Positions 17,455 to 25,696 of a DNA stretch of 64,000 nucleotides are shown piece by piece. Location: NCBI RefSeq assembly GCF_002754315.1, contig NZ_PEFE01000001.1, positions 1,116,001-1,180,000 on the forward strand, given 5' to 3'. This stretch comes from Flavobacterium sp. 11. GTDB lineage: Bacteria > Bacteroidota > Bacteroidia > Flavobacteriales > Flavobacteriaceae. Within the stretch, counting starts at the first letter, position 1. Each line of letters opens with the position of its first letter. The notes under the pieces were generated by a model that saw only the letters and a list, made by a program, of their open reading frames with translations, was not told the DNA's origin and searched no databases. The position numbers and the translations under genes are program-made.

Positions 17455-17486
17455 ATGTCATTGCGAGGAACGAAGCAATCTCATGT
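17455..17486 (+). repeat. GTCATTGCGAGGAACGAAGC dispersed-type sequence
   Basis: The 79-bp gap between batD and batE contains GTCATTGCGAGGAACGAAGC followed by AATCTC. I recall very similar words as dispersed intergenic repeats in several bacterial phyla. There is only one copy here, so it is recorded with low confidence. Confidence 0.4.
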
Positions 17487-17527
17487 AGATTTGCAAGAAT
17501 GGTTAATCGACAACTTATAACATTAAA

Positions 17528-18271
17528 ATGAAAAACATACTTTATATATTATTATTGACAACCCAAGTTTTCTTTGCCCAAAGTGGCTTTGAAAAAGGAA
17601 ACGAGTATTATCAAAAAGGGAAATATAATGAAGCGGTTGCGGCTTATGAAAGTGTTTTGACAGAGAGCAAACACTCTTCTGAATTGTATTTTAATTTAGG
17701 GAATGCGTATTATAAATTGAATAAAGTAGCACCTTCTATTTATAATTATGAAAAAGCATTGGTTTTAAATCCAAATAATACCGATGCGATTAACAACTTG
17801 AAATTCGCTCAAAAACGAACTATCGATGAAATTAAAGTAATCCCAAAAGTAGGTTTTGCAAAGCTGATTCGTGATTTTACGGGAATCTATCATTACAATA
17901 CGTGGGCATGGATTTCTGTTGGACTGGCAACGGCGTTCCTGTTGTTTTTTATTGGGTATTATTTTTCACAAATTACACTTTCTAAAAGGATTTTCTTTTT
18001 TGGAATGTTTGTGCTTTTTTTTCTAATTCTAATCAGTGTTTCGTCTACCATTTTTGAGAAAAGTCACTTTGATACTGAAAAACCAGCTATTGTTTTTGCC
18101 GAAATGGCCAATGTAAAGAGCGAACCCCGAAATGGCGGTCAGCCAATATTTGTGTTGCACGAAGGAACAAAAGTCTATGTGGGGGAAACCATTGGAAAAT
18201 GGAAAAAAGTACAACTAACGGATGGAACCGAAGGCTGGATTGAAAGCAGTGCAATTAAAGAAGTGAAATAA
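17528..18271 (+). CDS. batE: BatE, TPR and SH3-like protein
   Basis: 247 residues. A signal peptide (MKNILYILLLTTQVFFAQ) precedes TPR units (~20-95: GNEYYQKGKYNEAVAAYESV, LYFNLGNAYYKLNKVAPSI). Two membrane helices follow (~120-142 and ~150-170). A C-terminal SH3-like domain (~185-245) ends with KKVQLTDGTEGWIESSAIKEV. This is the standard BatE layout and the last gene of the operon; the next gene is on the opposite strand, 21 bp away. Confidence 0.92.
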   Translation: MKNILYILLLTTQVFFAQSGFEKGNEYYQKGKYNEAVAAYESVLTESKHSSELYFNLGNAYYKLNKVAPSIYNYEKALVLNPNNTDAINNLKFAQKRTIDEIKVIPKVGFAKLIRDFTGIYHYNTWAWISVGLATAFLLFFIGYYFSQITLSKRIFFFGMFVLFFLILISVSSTIFEKSHFDTEKPAIVFAEMANVKSEPRNGGQPIFVLHEGTKVYVGETIGKWKKVQLTDGTEGWIESSAIKEVK

Positions 18272-18292
18272 TAGTGTTCAATTGACCACTGA

Positions 18293-18796
18293 TTACTTCT
18301 TCTTCAAATCATCATACCAATTTTCTATCGAAGGATACATGAATCCTGCTGTTTTTTGGATTGGATTATAAAAAAGAGACTTGTCTAAGGTTTCTTTTTT
18401 GGCTAAAAAATTATGGTAGTTTATTTTTTCGAAAACCTTGAAAACAATTCCTATTATCAAAATTGTTTTTAGCACCCGGAAGAATCCGCCACCAATCTTA
18501 TTCAACCATCCTAAAAAGGCAAAATCAGCAATTCCGGTGAGGAATTTACCCAAAAGGGATATTCCAATTACTACCAGTATAAACGTGAGTATAAAAGCAA
18601 TTACTTGGATTGTATTGGGATTCCATTTGACAAATCCGGCTAAGATTTCTTTGATAAATGACGAAAATTTTATGGCAAAATAAATTCCTGCCAATAGCGA
18701 AACCAAAGAAGCTAATTCCACAAAAAGACCATTTCTAATGCCTTTATATAAAGCAAAAGCAAGTAATACGCCCAAAACAATATCCAAAAATCCCAT
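18293..18796 (-). CDS. CvpA-family membrane protein
   Basis: 167 residues with four predicted membrane helices and the CvpA opening MGFLDIVLGVLLAFALYKGIRNG. CvpA was named for colicin V production; family members affect envelope integrity and growth under stress, but their activity is not established. It has its own promoter (TTG, 23 nt, TATATTTG) and runs convergent with batE. Confidence 0.88.
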   Translation of the reverse strand: MGFLDIVLGVLLAFALYKGIRNGLFVELASLVSLLAGIYFAIKFSSFIKEILAGFVKWNPNTIQVIAFILTFILVVIGISLLGKFLTGIADFAFLGWLNKIGGGFFRVLKTILIIGIVFKVFEKINYHNFLAKKETLDKSLFYNPIQKTAGFMYPSIENWYDDLKKK

Positions 18797-18823
18797 GATA
18801 CTTAATTAAGAAAAATAAAAGTG

Positions 18824-18857
18824 CAAATATAAAAGAATTGTTCTTTACCATTGCCAA
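18824..18857 (-). promoter_or_regulatory. Promoter of the CvpA gene
   Basis: On the minus strand TTG (18855-18857) is followed after 23 nt by TATATTTG (18824-18831), within the 17-23 nt spacing of Bacteroidetes promoters. Confidence 0.6.
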
Positions 18858-18939
18858 TTTTCAAGTTCTTATCTTTGCTCAAAATAATTTCATAGATTAT
18901 GGACTCATAGTTCATAATTTGTCACTCATAATTAAAGAA

Positions 18940-19296
18940 ATGTCAAGAGACACACAACTTAAAGAACGCTGGGAACAGCTTGTAAATATACTTTCCAATC
19001 AATTTTCTCAAGGTGAGGATTTAGATCTTGACGCTATTATTTATCTAATTGGCGTACAAGAACTTGGAAAAGTACACAGTGAATACAAAAAAGACGAAAA
19101 ATTAAACCTGATGCACATTGCGATTTGCAGGTTATTAGAACCTTATGGTTTCTATGAATTTGAGTTTTTTGACGAAGAAGGCTGGCCACATTACAAAGTA
19201 AAAGAGGAATTACCACCTTTAAAAGCTGGAGAACAGTCGGTTTTAATGAAAGAAGCCATTGTGAATTATTTCCTCGAAAGAGAACTTATTGAATAG
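18940..19296 (+). CDS. Conserved hypothetical protein of Flavobacteria
   Basis: The ATG at 18940 gives a hydrophilic 118-residue protein beginning MSRDTQLKERWEQLVNILS; a longer frame from 18838 would run back through the divergent promoter region and is unlikely. The protein is acidic, with a helical N-terminal half, GVQELGKVHSEY in the middle and ELPPLKAGEQSVLMKEAIV near the end. I recognise it only as a conserved protein of unknown function. It is followed 154 bp later by pheS. Confidence 0.7.
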   Translation: MSRDTQLKERWEQLVNILSNQFSQGEDLDLDAIIYLIGVQELGKVHSEYKKDEKLNLMHIAICRLLEPYGFYEFEFFDEEGWPHYKVKEELPPLKAGEQSVLMKEAIVNYFLERELIE

Positions 19297-19426
19297 TGTT
19301 CAGTAAAAATACTCGGCTTAAACGAACTTTTAGGATTTAAAAAGAAGCATAACAGCAGTAAAAAGGAATCTAACAATTTAGAATGGAAACTTTAAACTTT
19401 AAAGAGTATACTTGGAACAAATTTCC

Positions 19427-19434
19427 TAAATTTG
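19427..19434 (+). promoter_or_regulatory. -7 box of pheS
   Basis: TAAATTTG, an exact TAnnTTTG, ends 16 bp before the first ATG of pheS (19451). No well-spaced TTG is present, so the -33 element is weak or absent. Confidence 0.6.
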
Positions 19435-19450
19435 CACTCTCAATTATTGG

Positions 19451-20476
19451 ATGAAAATGATAGATAAGATAAAAGAATATATTGGTGAAGCACAAGCTTT
19501 CTCAACGCAAAATGCAGCAGAATTAGAAACATTCCGAATTAAATTTCTGGGAAGCAAAGGACTTTTAAAAGACCTTTTCGCTGAATTTAAAAACGTTCCT
19601 AACGACCAAAAAAAGGAATTTGGACAAGTAATCAATTTGCTTAAAACTTCTGCCGAAGACAAAGTAAAAACCATACAGGAAGCTTTAGAAAGTAAAGAAG
19701 AAATTAAAGGTTTTTATGGTGATTTGACGCGTTCGGCTGAACCAATAACTATTGGCTCTCGTCACCCTATTTCATTGGTAAAAAACCAAATTATTGACAT
19801 CTTTTCAAACATTGGTTTCAACGTTTCTGAAGGTCCGGAAATCGAAGATGACTGGCATAATTTCACCGCATTAAACTTACCGGAATACCATCCGGCACGT
19901 GACATGCAAGACACGTTTTTCATTCAAACAAATCCTGATATTTTGTTGCGTACGCACACATCATCAGTGCAAGTACGTTACATGGAAAACAACAAACCGC
20001 CTATTCGTACCATTTCTCCGGGAAGAGTATTCCGTAACGAGGCTGTTTCGTCACGTTCACACTGTATTTTTCACCAAGTGGAAGGTTTGTATATTGACAA
20101 AGACGTTTCTTTTGCCGACTTAAAACAAACGCTTTTATATTTCACCAAAGAGATGTTCGGAAAATCAAAAATCCGTTTGCGTCCGTCCTATTTCCCATTT
20201 ACTGAGCCAAGTGCTGAGGTTGATATTTATTGGGGTCTGAAAACAGAAACCGATTATAGAATTACCAAAGGAACTGGTTGGTTAGAAATTATGGGTTGCG
20301 GAATGGTAGATCCTAATGTTTTGAAAAACTGTGGCATTAATCCTGACGAATACAACGGTTTTGCATTCGGGATGGGAATCGAAAGAATTGCCATGTTGTT
20401 GTATCAAATCGGCGATATCCGTATGTTCTACGAAAATGACGTTCGTTTCTTAGAGCAATTCAAATCAAGCATATAA
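19451..20476 (+). CDS. pheS: Phenylalanine--tRNA ligase alpha subunit
   Basis: 341 residues (339 if the second [15 protein letters not shown], is used). An N-terminal coiled-coil region for tRNA binding (~1-85) leads into the class II catalytic domain. Motif 2 is visible around [24 protein letters not shown], with TRGLY-like region and motif 3 as [19 protein letters not shown] near the C-terminus. [11 protein letters not shown] and [11 protein letters not shown] are typical PheS landmarks. The enzyme charges tRNA-Phe as an alpha2-beta2 tetramer; pheT is not in this window, as is common in Bacteroidetes. Confidence 0.96.
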   Translation: MKMIDKIKEYIGEAQAFSTQNAAELETFRIKFLGSKGLLKDLFAEFKNVPNDQKKEFGQVINLLKTSAEDKVKTIQEALESKEEIKGFYGDLTRSAEPITIGSRHPISLVKNQIIDIFSNIGFNVSEGPEIEDDWHNFTALNLPEYHPARDMQDTFFIQTNPDILLRTHTSSVQVRYMENNKPPIRTISPGRVFRNEAVSSRSHCIFHQVEGLYIDKDVSFADLKQTLLYFTKEMFGKSKIRLRPSYFPFTEPSAEVDIYWGLKTETDYRITKGTGWLEIMGCGMVDPNVLKNCGINPDEYNGFAFGMGIERIAMLLYQIGDIRMFYENDVRFLEQFKSSI

Positions 20477-20484
20477 AAAATTAA

Positions 20485-20565
20485 GATTAGCGATTTTTGA
20501 CCCAAGCGAAAGCGAACTGGCGAAGCATTTTAGAAGTTTAAATCTGCAATCAAAAATCGTTAATC
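20485..20565 (+). repeat. Degenerate GATTAACGATTTTTGA inverted repeat
   Basis: GATTAGCGATTTTTGA (20485-20500) faces TCAAAAATCGTTAATC (20550-20565), with one mismatch in 16 bp and a 49-nt interior. These are the outer 16 nt of the 26-nt arms that border the S23 gene at 10626. No gene lies inside. Confidence 0.75.
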
Positions 20566-20585
20566 ATCAATCAATAATCAAATAA

Positions 20586-20993
20586 ATGAAAGCCGACATC
20601 ATCATCCCCGAAGTAGAAAACGTATTTCTTGCTGTAGTTCAAGAATGGAGTGACGATTTCATGGAAAAAGTGTGGTATGCTTATTTAGTAAATGATAGCG
20701 ATTACTTAATCGAAAGTGTTATGGTGGTTTCCAAAGCTTTTGGAACTATTGACGGCGAAATGAAGAAAACATCGCTTTTGCGTCACGCTTTTGTAGAAGT
20801 GCCAGCGGTTTCAGTGGTGAAAATTGAAATGATTGAAAAAAGTGTTTTGGCACTTAACAATGAGTTCATGCTAACGTTTTTTATTGGAGACAAATTATAC
20901 GATAAAAAGTTCATTTTTAAAGCACATTCCATCCATGAGGATTTTGTTGAAGAAGTGCCTATCCTATTTGTTGACGGGGTTATCGTGAGATAA
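20586..20993 (+). CDS. Conserved hypothetical protein
   Basis: 135 residues, no signal peptide or membrane helix. Beta-rich pattern (VFLAVVQEWSDDFMEKVWYAYL..., ESVMVVSKAFGTIDGEMKKTS..., VVKIEMIEKSVLALNNEFM). It looks like a compact phenylalanyl-tRNA-synthetase-adjacent flavobacterial protein of unknown function; I cannot assign an activity. Its last 30 bp overlap the tail of the convergent two-helix membrane protein gene. Confidence 0.7.
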   Translation: MKADIIIPEVENVFLAVVQEWSDDFMEKVWYAYLVNDSDYLIESVMVVSKAFGTIDGEMKKTSLLRHAFVEVPAVSVVKIEMIEKSVLALNNEFMLTFFIGDKLYDKKFIFKAHSIHEDFVEEVPILFVDGVIVR

Positions 20994-21212
20994 TTCAACA
21001 CTATTTTCTCTTTTTATTTTTTTCTTCCAATTCGAATATCCAACAATAAATATTCCCGCCAAAACAAAATAAAGTGTTCGGAATAGATTTTCTTTGGACA
21101 AAAAAGCATCTTTGAAAGACAGTTCAGATAGGTCAAATGCGGCCATGATAAAAGAAACGATAAATCCCCAAATCAGCCCATTTTTAAGTTGGAATTTCCA
21201 TCTTTCACTCAT
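20964..21212 (-). CDS. Small two-helix membrane protein, tandem paralogue 1
   Basis: 82 residues: MSERWKFQLKNGLIWG, helix (~12-27), acidic linker, second helix (~45-60), then a basic tail. It is clearly similar to the next gene, which begins MSERWKYQIKTGGIWG. The tail overlaps the convergent hypothetical gene by 30 bp. No known function; the layout suggests a small inner-membrane protein. Confidence 0.72.
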   Translation of the reverse strand: MSERWKFQLKNGLIWGFIVSFIMAAFDLSELSFKDAFLSKENLFRTLYFVLAGIFIVGYSNWKKKIKRENSVELSHDNPVNK

Positions 21213-21216
21213 AAAA

Positions 21217-21435
21217 TTATTTAGCGGCTTGTTGTTTAACTCTGGATTTCCAGGTAAAATACCCTAAAACAAATATCCCTACAAGGATATAAGCAGCTGC
21301 GCGAATATAAAAATTAGGTGTAGCAACCTGTTCTGAAAAAGGAATTTCTTTAATGTCGAATAATACATTGAAGACCGTCATAAATAGACCCCAAATCCCA
21401 CCAGTTTTAATCTGGTATTTCCATCTTTCGCTCAT
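21217..21435 (-). CDS. Small two-helix membrane protein, tandem paralogue 2
   Basis: 72 residues with the same plan as the downstream neighbour: MSERWKYQIKTGGIWG start, two hydrophobic helices separated by DIKEIPFSEQ, and a basic end. Only 4 bp separate the two genes, so they are co-transcribed and arose by duplication. It lies 36 bp after the gpsA stop side on the same strand, so it may be read from gpsA. Function unknown. Confidence 0.72.
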   Translation of the reverse strand: MSERWKYQIKTGGIWGLFMTVFNVLFDIKEIPFSEQVATPNFYIRAAAYILVGIFVLGYFTWKSRVKQQAAK

Positions 21436-21471
21436 GAAGTGATTGTGTTTGGTTATTAAATCTGTAGATAA

Positions 21472-22467
21472 TTAATCCAGTTTATCAGTAAGTTTCTTAA
21501 ACACGGACTTGGCATCCTGTCCTTCGTATAAAATACTGTAAACGGCATCTATAATTGGTGTTTTGGCACCATAAGCCTGGTTGAGTTTATATGCGCTTTT
21601 TGCAGCATAATATCCTTCGGCAACCATACTCATTTCCATCATTGCTGATTTAACGGTGTAGCCTTTACCAATCATATTTCCAAACATTCTATTTCTGGAG
21701 AATATAGAATAACCCGTAACCAATAAATCGCCTAAATAAGCAGAATCATTGATGTTGCGTTTCATTCTATGAACTTTCTTGATGAATTTTTTCATTTCTC
21801 GAATCCCATTACTCATCAATACCGACTGGAAATTATCACCATAGCCTAAACCATGGGCAATTCCCGCTGCAATAGCGTAAATGTTTTTAAGCATGGCTGC
21901 ATATTCCGTTCCTATAATATCATCTGTAATTTTAGTCTTGATATAATTTCCGGATAAATTTTTAGCTACAGTTTTTGCTTTATCGGGATCGCCACACGCA
22001 ATGGTAAGGTAAGAAAGACGCTCCATAGCTACTTCTTCTGCGTGACAAGGACCAGTGATTACACCGATGTTGTAATAAGGAATATCATATTTTACATGAA
22101 AATGTTCTCCTACAATTAAACTCGTTTCCGGAACAATTCCTTTAATCGCTGAAAAAATGATTTTATCTTTTAATGAAACCGTTAATTTTTCTAACTCACC
22201 ATCCAAAAAAGCAGATGGAATTGCAAAAATGATGTAATCTGCATATGCTACAGCTTCATTGATATCGCTGGTCAGTTTCAGTTTATTGATGTCGAATTCT
22301 ACAGAACTCAAATAGTTTGGATTGTGTTTGTATGCTTTAATGTGTTCTATAGCAGCTTCATTGCGCATATACCATGAAATTTCGGTAAGATTTACGCATA
22401 ACATTTTTGCTATCGCTGTCGCCCAACTTCCACCACCTATTACTGCGAATTTTATATTTTCAGCCAT
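21472..22467 (-). CDS. gpsA: Glycerol-3-phosphate dehydrogenase [NAD(P)+]
   Basis: Start set at the ATG giving MAENIKFAVIGGGSWATA; the open frame extends to a TTG at 22488. 331 residues. GGGSWATA is the Rossmann loop, IFSAIKGIVPET holds a conserved active-site Lys, and GTEYAAMLKNIYAIAAGIA followed by GLGYGDN is the catalytic-domain signature. It reduces dihydroxyacetone phosphate to sn-glycerol-3-phosphate for phospholipid synthesis. Confidence 0.95.
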   Translation of the reverse strand: MAENIKFAVIGGGSWATAIAKMLCVNLTEISWYMRNEAAIEHIKAYKHNPNYLSSVEFDINKLKLTSDINEAVAYADYIIFAIPSAFLDGELEKLTVSLKDKIIFSAIKGIVPETSLIVGEHFHVKYDIPYYNIGVITGPCHAEEVAMERLSYLTIACGDPDKAKTVAKNLSGNYIKTKITDDIIGTEYAAMLKNIYAIAAGIAHGLGYGDNFQSVLMSNGIREMKKFIKKVHRMKRNINDSAYLGDLLVTGYSIFSRNRMFGNMIGKGYTVKSAMMEMSMVAEGYYAAKSAYKLNQAYGAKTPIIDAVYSILYEGQDAKSVFKKLTDKLD

Positions 22468-22708
22468 TTTTTTATTGAATTTAATCAAAAGTACTTAAAA
22501 AAGTACTGATTATACAAATAAAATTAGAACAAGAAGGTCGATTTTTAAACGTGTTGGAAATATTACAATTCTAACAAGTAAAAAATAATTTTAATTATTT
22601 TTGTTTTTTAACACAATATAAGTATCGCTATTTCGTTCTTGTTACTTATTGTTTAATAATTTAACAAAATAATGCGAATTGAGTTAGTTAGTTATAATTT
22701 AGAATTTT

Positions 22709-22745
22709 AAAAGGCGTTCCCAATAAAATGAGAACGCCTTTTATT
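22709..22745. terminator. Intrinsic terminator upstream of gpsA / downstream of the Fe-alcohol dehydrogenase
   Basis: AAAAGGCGTTC (22709-22719) pairs with GAACGCCTTTT (22732-22742). It lies 39 bp beyond the minus-strand alcohol dehydrogenase stop and can end that transcript. The rest of the 313-bp gap (22468-22780) is AT-rich; I see no gene or clear promoter box in it. Confidence 0.8.
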
Positions 22746-22780
22746 TTATACTGACTCTATCAGTTATCGGGTGATTTGAA

Positions 22781-23944
22781 TTAATAACTCATTTCAACAA
22801 TAGATTTCACCTTTTCTAAAGTAATATTTTGTTTTTCTCCCAATCCTAACCAACCTCTTTCTTCAAAACGATTTACAATGAAATCAGCCGTTTTGTCAAA
22901 CTCTTTAGTGTAATCGGATAATTTGGTTTCCATCCCCATCGTATGGAAAAATTCTACCGTTTTGTTGATAGCTTCATTTGCAATTTCGTCCTCAGTTCCA
23001 GTTAAATTGAAAATACGTTTTCCGTATTGTGCCAATTTTCCCTTTTTAGTTTCAAACATCACTCGGTATAAATTTGGACCCACAACTGCTAAAGTTCTGG
23101 CATGATCAATTCCGTACAAAGCCGTTAATTCGTGACCAATCATGTGCGTTGCCCAATCCGAAGGAACTCCTTTTTGGATTAATCCATTCAAAGCCATGGT
23201 ACAACTCCACATAAAGTTAGACGCCAAAGCATAATCAGTAGGTTTTTCAACAACATCAGGACCTACTTGAATCAAGGTTTGTAGAATACTTTCGGCAATT
23301 CTATCTTGAAGATATCCTTCGTGCGGATACGTTAAATATTGTTCTAAAACGTGGGTGTAGGCATCTACAACTCCGTTTTGCAATTGTCTTTTTGGCAAAG
23401 ATTCAATTACGGTTGGATCACAAATAGAAAATTTTGGAAACAAAGCGCTACCGCCAAATGATAATTTTTCTTGCGTAGATTCAATAGTAACAACTCCACC
23501 GGAATTCATTTCACTCCCAGTTGCCGGTAATGTCAGAACAGTTCCAAAAGGAATAATTTTAGAGACATCTTTGGTCAATACTCTTTTTTGAAGAATGTCA
23601 ATTGGGTTTCCGTCAAAATGTACGGCAGCCGAAATGAATTTTACCCCATCAATTACGGAACCACCACCTACGGCAAGGATAAAATCTATTTTTTGTTCTT
23701 TGATAACCGCAACTGCTTTCATCAATGTTTCAAAATGTGGATTTGGTTCAATTCCACTAAATTCCACGATTTCAAAACCTTTTAAATTATTGATTACTTG
23801 TTCGTGAATTCCATTTTTAAAAATACTTCCACCACCATACGCGAGAAGAATTTTTGCTCCTTGTGGAACCAGTGTGGAAAGTTTTTCAATTTGTCCTTTT
23901 CCAAAAACTAAATTGGTAGGATTGTATAATTCGAAATTTAACAT
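22781..23944 (-). CDS. Iron-containing alcohol dehydrogenase (YqhD/BDH type)
   Basis: 387 residues, full length for family III alcohol dehydrogenases. GGGSVIDGVKFISAA (~95-109) is the cofactor/metal-domain signature, and HVLEQYLTYP and YGIDHARTLAVVGP carry metal-binding His residues. The sequence resembles YqhD and NADPH-dependent butanol dehydrogenases, which reduce a wide range of aldehydes. It follows the DJ-1/PfpI gene by 4 bp on the same strand, and the LysR gene is divergent. Together these suggest a small aldehyde-detoxification unit (inference). Confidence 0.93.
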   Translation of the reverse strand: MLNFELYNPTNLVFGKGQIEKLSTLVPQGAKILLAYGGGSIFKNGIHEQVINNLKGFEIVEFSGIEPNPHFETLMKAVAVIKEQKIDFILAVGGGSVIDGVKFISAAVHFDGNPIDILQKRVLTKDVSKIIPFGTVLTLPATGSEMNSGGVVTIESTQEKLSFGGSALFPKFSICDPTVIESLPKRQLQNGVVDAYTHVLEQYLTYPHEGYLQDRIAESILQTLIQVGPDVVEKPTDYALASNFMWSCTMALNGLIQKGVPSDWATHMIGHELTALYGIDHARTLAVVGPNLYRVMFETKKGKLAQYGKRIFNLTGTEDEIANEAINKTVEFFHTMGMETKLSDYTKEFDKTADFIVNRFEERGWLGLGEKQNITLEKVKSIVEMSY

Positions 23945-23948
23945 GTTT

Positions 23949-24713
23949 TTATTTTTTTGAATTCAATTGGTTTAATAATTTTTCGGCAACTAATTTGGAC
24001 GAAGCCGGGTTTTGCCCTGTAATCAATAAACCATCCTCCACTGCGTACGGCTGCCAGTCTGCACCTTTTGAATAGGTTGCGCCATTTGCCTGTAAAGCAT
24101 CTTCCAATAAAAATGGAACGACATCAGTTAAACCTACAGCGGCTTCTTCGGTATTAGAAAAACCAGTTACTTTTTTACCTTTCACTAGAAATTCTCCATT
24201 TGCTTTCACACTTTTAAGAACGGCAGGCGCATGACAAACAAAAGCAACGGGTTTTTTGTTTGTATAAAATGCTTCGATTAAAGCAATTGAAGTTGCATCA
24301 GTGGTCAAATCCCATAACGGACCGTGACCTCCAGGATAAAAAACCGCGTCATAATCAGACTCTTTTACATCCACTAATTTTTTTGTGTTTTTCAGTTTTG
24401 CCAATAACTCAGTATCGGCATCAAATCTTTTAGTATCCTCCGTTGCAGCTGATGGATCTTCACTTTTTGGGTCAATAGGCGGTTGTCCACCTAGCGGAGT
24501 AGCAACGTCAATAGTTACTCCTTTATCTAATAATTCGTAATAAGGTGCAGCAAATTCTTCTGTCCAAAATCCTGTTTTTTCTCCCGTGTTACCTAATTTA
24601 TCGTGACTGGTAACAACAAATAATACCTTTTTCATGTTTTTTTTATTTTGTGCAGTTGCAGTAATGCAACTTGCGGTTAATGCTATAATGGCAAATAGTG
24701 CTGTTTTTTTCAT
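23949..24713 (-). CDS. DJ-1/PfpI-family protein (Hsp31/glyoxalase III-like), possibly exported
   Basis: 254 residues. The Cys160-His161 nucleophile elbow (AFVCHAPAV) and Glu53 (TEEFAAPY) fit the catalytic residues of the Hsp31/glyoxalase III branch, which act on methylglyoxal. The first ~22 residues look like a signal peptide ending TATAQ, unusual for this usually cytosolic family; Met27 (MKKVLFVVTSHDK) could be a second, cytosolic start. It has an exact -7 box and is co-transcribed with the alcohol dehydrogenase. Confidence 0.9.
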   Translation of the reverse strand: MKKTALFAIIALTASCITATAQNKKNMKKVLFVVTSHDKLGNTGEKTGFWTEEFAAPYYELLDKGVTIDVATPLGGQPPIDPKSEDPSAATEDTKRFDADTELLAKLKNTKKLVDVKESDYDAVFYPGGHGPLWDLTTDATSIALIEAFYTNKKPVAFVCHAPAVLKSVKANGEFLVKGKKVTGFSNTEEAAVGLTDVVPFLLEDALQANGATYSKGADWQPYAVEDGLLITGQNPASSKLVAEKLLNQLNSKK

Positions 24714-24730
24714 TTCTAATTTTGTTTGTA

Positions 24731-24738
24731 CAAATTTA
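24731..24738 (-). promoter_or_regulatory. -7 box of the DJ-1/PfpI - alcohol dehydrogenase operon
   Basis: Reads TAAATTTG on the minus strand, 17 bp before the start codon at 24713. The 86-bp space shared with the divergent LysR gene would also hold any LysR binding site. Confidence 0.55.
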
Positions 24739-24799
24739 GGGCGAATATGCTATTAGTAAAAATAATTTAAATTATGTTTGTGATAAATATATTTATATC

Positions 24800-25696
24800 A
24801 TGGTCAATCTCGAATGGTACCGAACGTTTAAATCCGTTTATAAAAATGGTAATTTTTCTTTGGCTGCCAAAGAATTATTTATCAGTCAACCTGCTGTTAG
24901 TCAGCAAATATCCATGTTGGAAGCGCATGTAGGGTATAAGCTTTTCAATCGAAAGTCAAAAGGCGTGGAGCCAACGGAATACGCTAAGTTACTCAATAAT
25001 TTAATCATTGAGGCTTTAGACCGATTGGAAAATGTGGAGAATGGTTTTCGTGCCAAGGCGTTCAATGCCAATCGATTAATTTCAATTGGAATCTCCAAAC
25101 ATTTGATGAGCAGTTTGGGAAGTGCCCTAGTTTCAAAATTTGAATTTATCGATTTTAGTTTTCATGAAAATGACACACTTTTTGAATTGGTGGATTCTAA
25201 AAAATTAGATTTTGCAGTTGTCACCAAGCAATATGATACGTTTGACACCATTCAGAAAAAGGTAGGAGAAATTAAACAAGTGATTGTTGGTTCAAACACT
25301 ATTGATGCTTCTGAATTAAAATCCAATATCAAAATAAAAGATTTCCCAGCAATTGAGCATTGGTTGAACGACCAAAAATGGTTCAGCCACAATGCGCAAA
25401 TTCCGCATATTAAATTGTTCTGGCTGCATGTTTTTAATAAAAAACGACCTTCGATGATTCCGAATTATATCATTCCATCTGAATATGAAATGCTCGAAAT
25501 AATTTCGAAAAACACCGGAATCGCTGTCGTTTGGGATTGCAATGCGAAAAGTTTAATAGCAGAAAATAAAATTCAGTTGTTGTGGAATAGCAAGCAAATG
25601 CCAAGTACCGAAGTGTTTTTATTATCTGGTAAAAACGATAATTTGAATACTATTTTTGAGAATATTGAAGTAGAATTGAAAAGAATTTTGGCGTAA
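24800..25696 (+). CDS. LysR-family transcriptional regulator
   Basis: 298 residues. The N-terminal winged helix-turn-helix is canonical: MVNLEWYRTFKSVYKNGNFS, then AAKELFISQPAVSQQISMLE and a GYKLFNRKSKG wing. The effector-binding domain follows from ~90. It is divergent from the DJ-1/PfpI-alcohol dehydrogenase pair with 86 bp between starts, the usual arrangement for a LysR protein controlling its neighbour. The inducer, possibly a reactive aldehyde, is a guess. Its stop codon directly abuts that of nadD on the other strand, with no spacer. Confidence 0.93.
   Translation: MVNLEWYRTFKSVYKNGNFSLAAKELFISQPAVSQQISMLEAHVGYKLFNRKSKGVEPTEYAKLLNNLIIEALDRLENVENGFRAKAFNANRLISIGISKHLMSSLGSALVSKFEFIDFSFHENDTLFELVDSKKLDFAVVTKQYDTFDTIQKKVGEIKQVIVGSNTIDASELKSNIKIKDFPAIEHWLNDQKWFSHNAQIPHIKLFWLHVFNKKRPSMIPNYIIPSEYEMLEIISKNTGIAVVWDCNAKSLIAENKIQLLWNSKQMPSTEVFLLSGKNDNLNTIFENIEVELKRILA

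Noticed and set aside
18838..18939. N-terminal extension of the gene starting at 18940
   Set aside because: It would run through the divergent CvpA promoter region and adds a hydrophobic stretch not fitting the hydrophilic protein.
22489..22745. A second small RNA ending at the terminator 22709-22745
   Set aside because: No TAnnTTTG box is present on the plus strand upstream; the terminator is sufficiently explained by the minus-strand alcohol dehydrogenase.
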